From the NCBI RefSeq assembly GCF_014640255.1, contig NZ_BMGP01000008.1, positions 1 to 64,000 on the forward strand: 64,000 nt of DNA, given 5' to 3'. The stretch is from Subtercola lobariae (GTDB lineage Bacteria; Actinomycetota; Actinomycetes; Actinomycetales; Microbacteriaceae). The stretch's first letter is position 1. Every line of letters starts with the position of its first letter. A program made the translations under genes and the position numbers. Positions 25,217 to 33,928 of the stretch are shown one piece after another. Under the pieces are notes generated by a model. The model did not search any database, had not been told where the DNA came from, and worked only from the letters and a program-made list of their open reading frames with translations.

Positions 25217-26365
25217 ATGCCCAGTCTCGCAGCACACATGGATTCTGTTCCCCCTTCTGGCATCCGGCGCATTTTCGAGCTCGCTCAGTCGCTCGACGAC
25301 GTCGTGTTTCTGGCCGTCGGCGAGCCAGATGTCGAGGTCGCACCGCACATTCTCGAGGCGGCTGCTGCGGCCTGGCAGGCCGATGAGACCAACTACACGC
25401 CGAACGGCGGCATCACGCCACTGAGGGCCGCCATCGTCGATAAGCTCGCCAGTCAGAACGGCATGGTGGTCGACACCGAGCAGGTGTGGGTGACGAACGG
25501 CGGTATGCACGCGCTGTTCCTCGCCATGACCCTGGTCCTCGGGCCAGGCGATGAAGTGCTGCTGCCCGACCCGGGTTACTCGACGTTCGCCATGAACGCT
25601 CGCATGATCTCGGCCGTTCCGGTGCCGTACACGCTGCGAGCATCCGGAGCATTCTTGCCCGACCTCGACGAGCTCGAACGGCTGATCACGGCGCGTACCC
25701 GCATGATCATCATCAACTCGCCCTCGAACCCGCTGGGCGCCATCTTTCCGAAGTCGGTCATCGAAGAATTACTGGCATTCGCCAAAAAACACGACCTGTG
25801 GATACTCAGCGACGAGGTCTACGAATGTTTCACCTATGGCGCGCTGCACACCAGCGTGGCGTCACTCGACACCGACGACCGTGTTTTCTCGGTGTTCTCG
25901 CTCTCGAAAACCTACGCCCTGACGGGTGCCCGGGTGGGCTATCTCGTGACGCCGCCCGGAATGGCACCGCTGATGCGCTCCGCCCAAGAGGCGATTGTCA
26001 GCTGCATCAACACCCCCGCTCAGCTCGCCGCAGTGGCCGCAATCACGGGCCCGCAAGACCACGTGGTGTCGGCGGCGAATCACTACCGCGACAACCTCGC
26101 CGCGGCCACCGAACTCTTGCGCGAACTCGGCATCGAGTACCTCGAGCCGTCGGGAGCTTTCTACCTCTGGGTGAACATCTCCTATGCCACCAACGGTGAC
26201 GTGGCGGAGTGGGCCGAGCGCTTTCTGCTCGAAAAACGTGTTGCGGTGGCGCCCGGCAGCGCCTTCGGCCGCCACGGTGAGGGCTGGATTCGCCTGTGTG
26301 TAGCTGCGGATGCCCGTGACATCGAAACGGGCATCCGTCGACTACCTCGACCGCGGCTCGCGTGA
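25217..26365 (+). CDS. PLP-dependent class I/II aminotransferase
   Basis: The 382-residue fold-type I enzyme has VGEPDVEVAPHI near the N-terminus, YTPNGGITPLRAAI, the INSPSNPLGAIFP cofactor block, LSDEVYECFTYG, the Schiff-base lysine in SLSKTYALTGARVGYL (about residue 225) and the substrate carboxylate Arg near GWIRLCV. It belongs with the aspartate/aromatic/alanine-type aminotransferases; the amino acid used cannot be read from the sequence. The start at 25217 is supported by an upstream -10 box; an ATG 7 codons further in is possible. It stands alone and ends at a terminator. Confidence 0.88.
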   Translation: MPSLAAHMDSVPPSGIRRIFELAQSLDDVVFLAVGEPDVEVAPHILEAAAAAWQADETNYTPNGGITPLRAAIVDKLASQNGMVVDTEQVWVTNGGMHALFLAMTLVLGPGDEVLLPDPGYSTFAMNARMISAVPVPYTLRASGAFLPDLDELERLITARTRMIIINSPSNPLGAIFPKSVIEELLAFAKKHDLWILSDEVYECFTYGALHTSVASLDTDDRVFSVFSLSKTYALTGARVGYLVTPPGMAPLMRSAQEAIVSCINTPAQLAAVAAITGPQDHVVSAANHYRDNLAAATELLRELGIEYLEPSGAFYLWVNISYATNGDVAEWAERFLLEKRVAVAPGSAFGRHGEGWIRLCVAADARDIETGIRRLPRPRLA

Positions 26366-26370
26366 CTTTC

Positions 26371-26388
26371 GGCTGAGCACAGCCTTTT
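26371..26388 (+). terminator. Intrinsic terminator after the aminotransferase gene
   Basis: GGCTG-AGCA-CAGCC followed by TTTT begins 6 bases after the stop at 26365. A wider inverted repeat, ACTTTCGGC (26365-26373) with GCCGAAAGT (26423-26431), encloses it and could serve the convergent gene. Confidence 0.65.
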
Positions 26389-26444
26389 CGCCGGCAATAC
26401 CGCGGCACATGGCCTCATCTCCGCCGAAAGTGGTTCCGATCTGC

Positions 26445-27896
26445 CTAGCCACTGACCGTGGGGAGGTGACCGCCGCTGCCATCGCCGCCCGCCGCGCCAC
26501 TGCCCGCAGACCCGCCTCCACTCGGCGGAGCCACGGCATCGTCAACGGCGAGCGAATAAACCATCGACGCGGCGGGCGCGATTGTGTTGCTCGCGGTCAC
26601 GGTGATCGCGAAGGTGCCCGCTGTCGTCGGTGTACCTGAGATCGTTGCGGTCGCAGGGTCGAAGGCGAGGCCATCGGGCAAGGAGCCCGTCACCGCGACG
26701 GTGGGTGTCGGCGCTCCGGTCGCAGTAAAGGTGAACGAGTAACGCTGACCTACGGTTGCAGCGGGCGGTGCCGCCGACGTGATCGCCGGGCTTGATCCGG
26801 TGCTGACCACCGAGACAGTCGCGTCAGTGCTGTTGGCAACGTATGCCAGATGCGCTTGTTCGTCGGTTGCGATACCGAGGGGGAAAGCGCCGATGCCGTT
26901 GTTGGCGTTGTAGGCAATCAACGAAGTGACCTTGTTCGTCGAGGTGTCGATAACAGAGACGGTGTCGTCTCTCGAGTTAGTGACATAGGCCCGGTCAGTG
27001 GTCGAGTCCACCGCGACTCCTAGCGGATTGGTGCCGATTCCTCGAATCAAGTCGTGAGCGATGACGTCGACCACCGCGTTCGTGGACGTGTCGATCACAG
27101 ACACTGTGCCGTCTACGGCGTTTGCTACGTAGGCCTCGTGGCGACCTGAGTCGATGGCCACGGATTGCGGATTCAAACCGATGCCGGTTGCACTGTCGTG
27201 AGCGATTACGTTCGTCACGGTATTCGTGTCGGTGTCGATCACCGAAGCGGTCGAGTCGAGTGAATTCGCCACGTAAGCTTCGTGCTTCGCCGCGTCGACC
27301 GCGATTCCCATCGGCTTGCGGCCGATACCCATCGTGCCGCTCGACGCAATGATGGTCTTCACCGCGTCGGATTCGGCGTCGATGACCGCGACCGTTCCGT
27401 CATTGAACATGCTCACATAGATGTAGCCATTACCCCCGTCTGCGACCCCGATCGGTCCCGAGCCGATGCCTCGAGGGTTCGAGATGGTGTCGATCACCGT
27501 GTCGGTGAGGGTGTCGTAGACCGAGACCGACTCGCTGTTCGTGTTCGCTACGAAAAGCTTGTGCGCAGCGGGATCCACTGTGAGGCCGTTCGGTGTGGGT
27601 GTCGGGCCCGCGTTCATATCTTTCGGCAGCACGGTGGCAACGTTCGTTGTCGTGTCGATCACCGACACCGAGCCGTTCACCGCGTTCGACACATAAACGC
27701 GATGAGCCGCGGGATCGGCGGCAACACCGACCTCTGATCCGTCGATGACGGGAATCGGATTGTGGACCACATCGACGACCACGTTCTGGTCACGAGCCAT
27801 CGCTGACACGCCGGGAATGAGGAGTGCCACTGAGGCTAGGCCGACGGCGAAGCACGACAAGACGGCGCGGCGGCCGCGCGGATTGGAGTATTTCAT
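26445..27896 (-). CDS. Secreted YVTN-family beta-propeller protein with putative Ig-like domain
   Basis: The 483-residue product has a signal peptide (MKYSNPRGRRAVLSCFAVGL, ending near VSAMA) and then seven repeats with the pattern (V/I)A-D-x-A-H-x-AYV-(S/A)N-x-D-TVSVIDT, each about 45 residues, predicted to close a seven-bladed YncE/YVTN propeller. A He_PIG-type domain follows (about 385-455, GLAFDPATATISGTPTTAGTF). The C-terminus is a Gly/Ser/Ala tail ending HLPTVSG, without an LPxTG sorting signal or membrane helix, so it is probably released or held non-covalently. Its partner is unknown. Confidence 0.85.
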   Translation of the reverse strand: MKYSNPRGRRAVLSCFAVGLASVALLIPGVSAMARDQNVVVDVVHNPIPVIDGSEVGVAADPAAHRVYVSNAVNGSVSVIDTTTNVATVLPKDMNAGPTPTPNGLTVDPAAHKLFVANTNSESVSVYDTLTDTVIDTISNPRGIGSGPIGVADGGNGYIYVSMFNDGTVAVIDAESDAVKTIIASSGTMGIGRKPMGIAVDAAKHEAYVANSLDSTASVIDTDTNTVTNVIAHDSATGIGLNPQSVAIDSGRHEAYVANAVDGTVSVIDTSTNAVVDVIAHDLIRGIGTNPLGVAVDSTTDRAYVTNSRDDTVSVIDTSTNKVTSLIAYNANNGIGAFPLGIATDEQAHLAYVANSTDATVSVVSTGSSPAITSAAPPAATVGQRYSFTFTATGAPTPTVAVTGSLPDGLAFDPATATISGTPTTAGTFAITVTASNTIAPAASMVYSLAVDDAVAPPSGGGSAGSGAAGGDGSGGHLPTVSG

Positions 27897-28192
27897 TCCC
27901 AGACAATAACAGAGATTTACTCATTAAAAGAGTTCAGGTGAGGTTTGCCGGTGCGACACCCACCCCCAAGCCATCCAAACGGGCATCCGTCGCCTGTCGC
28001 TGCCCCCGGCACGCGCCTGACGGCCCCGCCTGCGAACGCGCTCGAACCTCCGCTCCACCATCGCGCTTGATTCCGCTTCGACGGAAAACAGCCCATCTGC
28101 GCGCAATAGTGCGTCAGACCCCGCGATCCCGTTCGAAAGTGCAGTCGCGTGACGCGGCCGTGCGAGCGGCTGCTGCGGCGGCGGCGGCGGCG
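27897..28192. other. Intergenic region with promoter of the YVTN gene
   Basis: The first 40 bases (27900-27940) are AT-rich and probably hold the minus-strand promoter of the YVTN gene. The rest is GC-rich, ending in a run of GCG/GGC triplets (28165-28205). I see no gene, RNA or clear terminator. Confidence 0.6.
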
Positions 28193-28875
28193 TCAGCGGC
28201 CAGGCGCGTAGGAGCCGGTGCGCAACTCGTCGGTGAGCGACGGGCCCTTCGGTTCCCAGCCGAGGTCGGCGCGAGCCAATGTTCCGGCTGCCTGCTGGTC
28301 GAGCAGCCGAGCGTCGCCGAACGGCTGGCCGAGCACGGCGTAGGTTTCCTCGGCCGTCGACGGCTCGACGCGCCCCTCGAGCCCCGCAGCGAACGACGCG
28401 GCTACCCCCAGCTCACGCACGATGGGGTTTTGCCCCCCGACGCCGAGGTAGATGCTGCCGGCCGTCGCACGGTCGAAAGCGAGCACGTACAGCGCGGCGA
28501 GGTCGTCGACGTAGACCGTCGTCCAATGCTGCGAGCCGCTGCCGATGAGCTTCAGCGCGGGCGCGCCGTCGCCCCCGTCGCCCGAGGTACGCGGGGCGTC
28601 GACGACGGTGTTCGGGATGCTCGCGCCGTAGCCATAGACAATGCTCGGCATCACGATGGTGGTCTTGACCCCTTCGGCATCCAGAACCCGTTTCTCGACC
28701 GCGGCACGCCATGACGTAATAGCCGGCGGGTTCGTCGGCGACTGCTCGGTGATCGAGGCCCCATCGCCGAACACCCAGATTCCGCCGGTGTGCACGTAAG
28801 GCTTGTCGCTGCCCTCGAGCCCGGCGAAGATCGCCGTGACGAACGCGTCGTCGCGCCGGTGAGAAAGATGCTCAT
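28193..28875 (-). pseudogene. NAD-dependent epimerase/dehydratase, internally deleted and frameshifted
   Basis: The minus strand from ATG 28873-28875 reads MSIFLTGA, the normal start of an extended SDR epimerase, but frame and homology are then lost. A second frame, with no start codon of its own, carries DDAFVTAIFAGLEGSDKPYV, then HTGGIWVFGDG, the catalytic-type YGYGA region, SQHWTTVYVDDLAALYVLA and a normal C-terminus to the stop at 28193. Family members have about 75-80 more residues at the junction (28848-28860), including the rest of the GxxGxxG nucleotide-binding motif. The simplest reading is a deletion of about 230 bp that also shifted frame. Confidence 0.75.
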
Positions 28876-28981
28876 GCCCCAGCCAACACCCACAACGTGC
28901 CCGCGATTCCCGACCAGAACCACGTGCCCAGGTTGATCTCGTAAACTAAGGGGCACTAATGCCGAAAAGCCAGAGGAACGC

Positions 28982-30832
28982 GTGAGCCCCAGAGCAGTAC
29001 AGCAACTCCAGCCTGCGTCGACCGACCCCGCGCTCATCCGCAACTTCTGCATCATCGCGCACATCGACCACGGCAAGTCGACTCTGGCCGACCGCATGCT
29101 GCAGATCACCGGCGTCGTCTCCGATCGCGACATGCGCGCCCAGTACCTCGACCGCATGGACATCGAGCGCGAACGCGGCATCACCATCAAGAGCCAGGCC
29201 GTGCGCATGCCCTGGGCCCTCGACGGCCAGACCTACGCGCTGAACATGATCGACACCCCCGGCCACGTCGACTTCACCTACGAGGTCAGCCGCTCGCTCG
29301 CCGCGTGCGAGGGCGCCATTCTGCTGGTGGATGCGGCGCAGGGCATCGAGGCGCAGACGCTCGCCAACCTCTATCTGGCGCTCGACAATGACCTCACGAT
29401 CATCCCGGTGCTCAACAAGATCGACCTGCCGGCCGCCGACCCTGACAAGTACGCGGCAGAACTCGCCGGCCTCATCGGCGGCAAGGCCGAAGACGTGCTG
29501 CGGGTCAGCGGCAAGACCGGCATGGGCGTTGAAGAGCTGCTCGACCTCGTTGTAGCGAGCATCCCGGCCCCGAAGGGCGATGCGGATGCTCCTGCCCGCG
29601 CCATGATCTTCGACTCCGTCTACGACGCCTACCGCGGCGTGGTCACCTATGTGCGCATGATCGACGGCAAGCTCACGCCGCGCGAGAAGATCATGATGAT
29701 GAGCACCAAGTCGACGCACGAGGTGCTCGAGATCGGCGTGAGTTCACCCGAGCCGACGCCGTCGAAAGGTCTCGCGGTCGGCGAGGTGGGCTACCTGATC
29801 ACGGGCGTGAAGGATGTTCGGCTCAGCAAAGTCGGCGACACCGTCACCACATTCGCGAAGCCCGCGACCGTCGCACTGAAGGGCTATTCCGAGCCGAAGC
29901 CCATGGTCTTCTCGGGCCTCTACCCCATCGACGGCTCGGATTACCCCAACCTTCGCGAAGCCCTCGACAAACTGAAGCTCTCTGACGCCGCACTCGTCTA
30001 CGAACCGGAGACCTCCGTCGCCCTCGGGTTCGGCTTCCGCTGCGGATTTCTCGGCCTGCTGCATCTCGAGATCATCACCGAGCGCCTCGAGCGCGAGTTC
30101 GGCCTCGACCTCATCGCCACGGCGCCGAGCGTGATCTACGAGGTGACCACCGACGACAAGAAGAGCGTCACAGTCACCAACCCGAGCGAGTTTCCGGGCG
30201 GAAAAATCGCGAGCGTGAGCGAGCCGATGGTGAAGGCGAGCATCCTGGCGCCCAAAGACTACGTCGGAACGATCATGGAGCTCTGCCAGGGCCGCCGCGG
30301 CACCCTCGACGGCATGGAATACGTGGGCACCGACCGCGTCGAGCTGCACTACAAGATGCCGCTCGGCGAGATCGTGTTCGACTTTTTCGACCACCTGAAG
30401 AGCCGCACGCAGGGCTATGCGAGCCTCGACTACGAACCCATCGGCGAGCAGGTCGCTGACCTTGTGAAGGTCGACATTCTGTTGCAGGGTGAGGCCGTCG
30501 ATGCGTTCAGCGCCATCGTGCACCGCGAAAAGGCGTACGCCTACGGCGTGCTGATGACCGAGCGGCTCAAGAAGCTCATTCCGCGCCAGCAGTTCGAGGT
30601 ACCGATTCAGGCGGCCATCGGCGCGCGTATCATCGCCCGCGAGTCGATCAGCGCCATGCGCAAAGACGTTCTGGCAAAGTGTTACGGCGGTGACATCACC
30701 CGCAAGCGCAAACTGCTCGAGAAGCAGAAAGAGGGCAAGAAGCGCATGAAGATGGTGGGTCGCGTCGAGGTTCCGCAGGAGGCCTTTATTGCAGCACTCA
30801 GTGGAGATACCGAAACAAAAGACAAGAAGTAA
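28982..30832 (+). CDS. lepA: Elongation factor 4 (back-translocating GTPase)
   Basis: The 616-residue translational GTPase has G1 AHIDHGKST (residues 26-34), switch motifs [11 protein letters not shown] and DTPGHVDF, G4 [10 protein letters not shown], and the LepA-specific C-terminal domain ending in [25 protein letters not shown]. It acts on stalled or mistranslocated ribosomes. The GTG at 28982 follows AGAGGAAC. The gene is divergent from the epimerase remnant and is followed closely by the DUF1990 gene. Confidence 0.96.
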   Translation: MSPRAVQQLQPASTDPALIRNFCIIAHIDHGKSTLADRMLQITGVVSDRDMRAQYLDRMDIERERGITIKSQAVRMPWALDGQTYALNMIDTPGHVDFTYEVSRSLAACEGAILLVDAAQGIEAQTLANLYLALDNDLTIIPVLNKIDLPAADPDKYAAELAGLIGGKAEDVLRVSGKTGMGVEELLDLVVASIPAPKGDADAPARAMIFDSVYDAYRGVVTYVRMIDGKLTPREKIMMMSTKSTHEVLEIGVSSPEPTPSKGLAVGEVGYLITGVKDVRLSKVGDTVTTFAKPATVALKGYSEPKPMVFSGLYPIDGSDYPNLREALDKLKLSDAALVYEPETSVALGFGFRCGFLGLLHLEIITERLEREFGLDLIATAPSVIYEVTTDDKKSVTVTNPSEFPGGKIASVSEPMVKASILAPKDYVGTIMELCQGRRGTLDGMEYVGTDRVELHYKMPLGEIVFDFFDHLKSRTQGYASLDYEPIGEQVADLVKVDILLQGEAVDAFSAIVHREKAYAYGVLMTERLKKLIPRQQFEVPIQAAIGARIIARESISAMRKDVLAKCYGGDITRKRKLLEKQKEGKKRMKMVGRVEVPQEAFIAALSGDTETKDKK

Positions 30833-30843
30833 GCTCGCAGATC

Positions 30844-31509
30844 ATGGCAAGTGAGCAGATTCGAACCCGGTCGACGCACAGCGGGCAAGCGCTGACGTAT
30901 GCCGCCATCGGGGCGAGCCAGGCCGACGACCTGATGTACTACCCGCCGAAAGGGTTTCGGCCGTTCGAGGCGACCGTGCGGCTGGGCTCAGGTGACGAGC
31001 GGTTCGAGTCGGCGGCTGAAGCCGTGCTCACCTGGGGCATTCAGCGCGGCAGCGGTATGACGATCGAGAACATCGAGCTGCCGCCGGGCACCGGTTCCGA
31101 GTACGCCGGGTTGATCTACGACGCCGATGGCACCCCGATCGGTCCGCGCGAACCGGGCGAGGGCCATGTCTACACCGAAGACGGCACGCCTCACGTGGCG
31201 CCCGGTGTTTCGGCGGAGCTGGTGGTGCACGTGTTCGGGGTGAAGTTCGTGGCCCCGGTGCGCGTGGTCTCGGTGACCAACGACGAACATCGGGTGGGTT
31301 TCGCCTACGGCACCCTGCCCGGGCATCCTGAGACCGGCGAAGAGAGCTTCATGGTCGAACGGCGTGCCGACGACTCGGTGTGGGTGACCATTCGGAGCTT
31401 CTCGCGGCCCAGCACGTGGTACTTCAAGCTCGGCAGCCCGCTCGTTCGGTGGCAACAGCGCAAGGCAACGAAGCAGTATCTGCGCGCGCTGCTGCCTGCT
31501 CGTGGGTAG
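30844..31509 (+). CDS. DUF1990 family protein
   Basis: The 221-residue protein matches DUF1990: an N-terminal LTYAAIGASQADDLMYYPPKGFRPFE block, LTWGIQRGSGM, and a C-terminal GYAYGTLPGHPE-like segment (VGFAYGTLPGHPETGEESF) followed by WVTIRSFSRPSTWYFKL. No catalytic residues or membrane segments are recognisable and the function is unknown. It starts 11 bp after lepA and overlaps hemW by 8 bases, so it is co-transcribed with both. Confidence 0.85.
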   Translation: MASEQIRTRSTHSGQALTYAAIGASQADDLMYYPPKGFRPFEATVRLGSGDERFESAAEAVLTWGIQRGSGMTIENIELPPGTGSEYAGLIYDADGTPIGPREPGEGHVYTEDGTPHVAPGVSAELVVHVFGVKFVAPVRVVSVTNDEHRVGFAYGTLPGHPETGEESFMVERRADDSVWVTIRSFSRPSTWYFKLGSPLVRWQQRKATKQYLRALLPARG

Positions 31510-32806
31510 CGCGCTTCCGCTCGGCGACCCCGCGCCGGCCGACGGGAGGTTGCCCGAGGGAACGAGTGAACTCTCGCACGGGCATCCGTTCGGCGTGTAT
31601 GTGCACGTGCCGTTCTGCCGGGTGCGCTGCGGGTACTGCGACTTCAACACCTACACGTCGAGTGAGCTGCGGGGCGCGAAACAGGTCGATTACTCGGGGC
31701 AGGCGATTCTCGAGGTCGAGTTCGCCGCGCGCGTGCTCGCCGAATCGCAGATCGCACCGCGGCCTGTCTCGACCGTGTTCTTCGGCGGCGGCACGCCCAC
31801 CCTGCTGCCCACCCATCAGCTCATCGAGATGCTGCGCGCCGTCGACGATGCCTGGGGGCTGGCGACTGGAGTCGAGGTCACCACCGAGGCGAACCCCGAC
31901 TCTGTCGACGCCCGCTACCTCGCCGACCTCGCGGCCGCCGGATTCACGCGGGTGAGTTTCGGCATGCAATCGGCCGTGCCGCACGTGTTGCAGACCCTCG
32001 ACCGCACCCACGACCCCGAACGTGTTCCGCAGGTCGTGGGCTGGGCGCGCGACGCCGGGCTTCAGGTTAGCCTCGACCTCATCTACGGCACCCCGGGCGA
32101 GACCCTCGACGACTGGAGCCGTTCTGTTGATTCGGCGCTCGCGATGGCCCCCGACCACCTCTCGGCTTACGCGCTGATCGTCGAGCAGGGCACCAAGCTC
32201 GCCCGCCAGATTCGCTCGGGCGTCTACCCCGAACCCGACGACGACCTCGAAGCTGACATGTACGAGCTGGTGGATGCCCGGCTCGACGCCGCAGGCTACG
32301 AGTGGTACGAGGTGAGTAACTGGTCGCGTGCCAGTGTGGCGGCAGATTCAGGCGCGGCGCCAGGGTCGTCGGCCGGTCCCCGCCCCGACGCTCTCACCGG
32401 CCCTGCCACCCCCGCAACGGAGTTTCGCTCCCGCCACAACCTCGCCTACTGGCAGGGGCACGATTGGTGGGGAATCGGCCCTGGCGCCCACAGTCACATC
32501 GGCGGCACGCGCTGGTGGAACGTCAAGCACCCCGCCGCCTACGCCGACCGGATTCTCGCCGGAGTTTCGCCCGCGGCGGGGCGTGAAACGCCAGGCGCCG
32601 ATTCGCGCGAGATCGAGCGGGTGCTCTTGCTCGCGCGCATCCGCTCGGGCCTCACAATCGACTCTCTCGCGCCCGAGGCGCGCCGCGAGGTGGCCGGCCT
32701 CATTGCAGACGAGCTCATTAACGCCAAAGCCGCCTTCGCCGGGTCGATAGAACTGACCCTGCGAGGGCGGCTTCTGGCCGACGCCGTGGTGCGGCGCCTG
32801 ACCTAG
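31502..32806 (+). CDS. hemW: Radical SAM family haem chaperone HemW
   Basis: The 434-residue protein has the [4Fe-4S] motif CRVRCGYCDF (Cys39, Cys43, Cys46) after VYVHVPF, FFGGGTPTLL for SAM binding, and the C-terminal HemW domain. HemW-type proteins lack the extra cysteine and residues of true coproporphyrinogen dehydrogenases and insert haem into respiratory proteins; the CxxxCxxCDF form fits this. The GTG at 31502 lies inside the end of the DUF1990 gene. A non-conserved Ala/Pro-rich insert (ADSGAAPGSSAGPRPDALTG) lies at about residues 280-300. Confidence 0.9.
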   Translation: MGSALPLGDPAPADGRLPEGTSELSHGHPFGVYVHVPFCRVRCGYCDFNTYTSSELRGAKQVDYSGQAILEVEFAARVLAESQIAPRPVSTVFFGGGTPTLLPTHQLIEMLRAVDDAWGLATGVEVTTEANPDSVDARYLADLAAAGFTRVSFGMQSAVPHVLQTLDRTHDPERVPQVVGWARDAGLQVSLDLIYGTPGETLDDWSRSVDSALAMAPDHLSAYALIVEQGTKLARQIRSGVYPEPDDDLEADMYELVDARLDAAGYEWYEVSNWSRASVAADSGAAPGSSAGPRPDALTGPATPATEFRSRHNLAYWQGHDWWGIGPGAHSHIGGTRWWNVKHPAAYADRILAGVSPAAGRETPGADSREIERVLLLARIRSGLTIDSLAPEARREVAGLIADELINAKAAFAGSIELTLRGRLLADAVVRRLT

Positions 32807-32810
32807 AGAA

Positions 32811-33239
32811 TTATTTGATGAACTGAATCGTGCACCACTTCGGGTACGAGTACAGCTCGCCCTTGTTCGCCGCGATCGCTCCCATGATGCTGAAGATGAT
32901 GATCACGATGATCACCGCGAAGTACAAGATGATGCCGATGATCACGAAGGTCAGAATCGCTGCGACGATGTAGGCGATGAGCATGGTGATCTGAAAGTTG
33001 AGCGCCGACTTCGTGTGTTCTTTGATGAACTCACCGCGGTCTTTGAGAACCAGGTACCCGATCAGCGACGGCAAGAACGCGAAGAGGATGCCGCCGACGT
33101 GAATCAGGGTCGCCCAGAGACGCTGGTCTTCTGGCCGTAGCGGCGGCTGTGCCGCATAGGCACCCTGAGGTGGCTGAACAGGCGGCCCGGCCGGTGGCAC
33201 GGGCGGCCCTTGGGGCGGGGGAGGAGGAACGTTCGACAT
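32811..33239 (-). CDS. DUF4870 membrane protein
   Basis: The 142-residue protein has a Pro-rich cytosolic N-terminus (about 35 residues, PPPPPQGPPVPPAG), then RLWATLIHVGGILFAFLPSL and further helices, with the DUF4870 signature EHTKSALNFQITMLI. Three or four membrane helices are expected; the function is unknown. It is the second of two neighbouring paralogues on the minus strand and is convergent with hemW across a 4-bp gap, with no terminator visible. Confidence 0.85.
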   Translation of the reverse strand: MSNVPPPPPQGPPVPPAGPPVQPPQGAYAAQPPLRPEDQRLWATLIHVGGILFAFLPSLIGYLVLKDRGEFIKEHTKSALNFQITMLIAYIVAAILTFVIIGIILYFAVIIVIIIFSIMGAIAANKGELYSYPKWCTIQFIK

Positions 33240-33254
33240 GTCAGGCCCTTTCGA

Positions 33255-33668
33255 TTACTTGATCCACCGGTAGTTGAACGGATAGCGATAGGTACCGCCG
33301 CCATTGACCCGCACTCCACCGATGATGGCGAATACCAGGTTCACAATCAAGACCGCGACCCAGACCAGAGTGAGCAGGAGGCCGAGAATCGCGCCGACAA
33401 AGGGAATGAAGCCGAAAATCGTCGAGAGAATGTTGATGACGATGATGGCGCCGGTGACGTTGATCGTCCAGTTCAGAGCCTCTTTGCTCTCTTGATTGAC
33501 CAGCGCACCGCGGTCTTTGAAGACCAAATAGATGATCAGTGCGGGAATCAGCAGAATGATGTTGCCGAAGTGCGCGAGGCTCGCCCACAACTTGTCGTCG
33601 GCGGCCGAGAGAGGGGCGCCGGCCGCTGACTGCGGCTGGTAGGGCGGCGTCGCGTTTGGGTCAGACAT
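33255..33668 (-). CDS. DUF4870 membrane protein (paralogue)
   Basis: The 137-residue paralogue shares the layout and the NQESKEALNWTINVTGAIIV signature block with its neighbour, 15 bp away, and ends FNYRWIK as the other ends IQFIK after YPKW. ATG 33668 is preferred over an upstream in-frame start because the conserved region begins there and GAAAGG lies 10 bases upstream. The two may form a hetero-oligomer in the membrane, judged only from their pairing. Confidence 0.85.
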   Translation of the reverse strand: MSDPNATPPYQPQSAAGAPLSAADDKLWASLAHFGNIILLIPALIIYLVFKDRGALVNQESKEALNWTINVTGAIIVINILSTIFGFIPFVGAILGLLLTLVWVAVLIVNLVFAIIGGVRVNGGGTYRYPFNYRWIK

Positions 33669-33867
33669 GGTGATAGAGGGCCTTTCGTACGTTTCCCCAC
33701 ATGATGTTTCCCACAAGATAACGCGCGCAGGTAGCCCGATGCAATGATATTTGCTCAGTGTGTCGTTTACTCGCCACAATCTTGACCGGGCGGTCAGGCG
33801 CCGTGGATGCTCGGCGGTGCAGGCGCGCACCGAACGCCGCACGCGGCAGACCTCAAGCCTCGCGCTA

Positions 33868-33899
33868 TATAATTGGCACTCCGAATACTGGAGTGCTAA
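33868..33899 (+). promoter_or_regulatory. hrcA promoter with CIRCE operator
   Basis: A consensus -10 box TATAAT (33868-33873) abuts a CIRCE element, TTGGCACTC-N9-GAGTGCTAA (33873-33899), which departs from the classical inverted repeat at one position. HrcA binds CIRCE, so the operon represses itself and is released on heat stress. The CIRCE centre would lie near the transcription start. Confidence 0.95.
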
Positions 33900-33928
33900 G
33901 CGCCCGGCGGCGAGAAAGGTGGCACGTG

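Noticed and set aside
26365-26431. Wide inverted repeat ACTTTCGGC/GCCGAAAGT as a mobile-element end pair
   Set aside because: The 49-base interior has only a terminator-like hairpin; position between convergent genes makes a termination role simpler.
27953-27972. CGACACCCACCC at 27953 as a second copy of the 145-283 element
   Set aside because: Only about 12 bases match and there is no partner arm nearby.
30850-30875. TCGAACCC-like tRNA T-loop sequence near the DUF1990 start
   Set aside because: It lies in coding sequence and no acceptor, anticodon or D-stem can be drawn around it. I found no tRNA or rRNA gene in the window.
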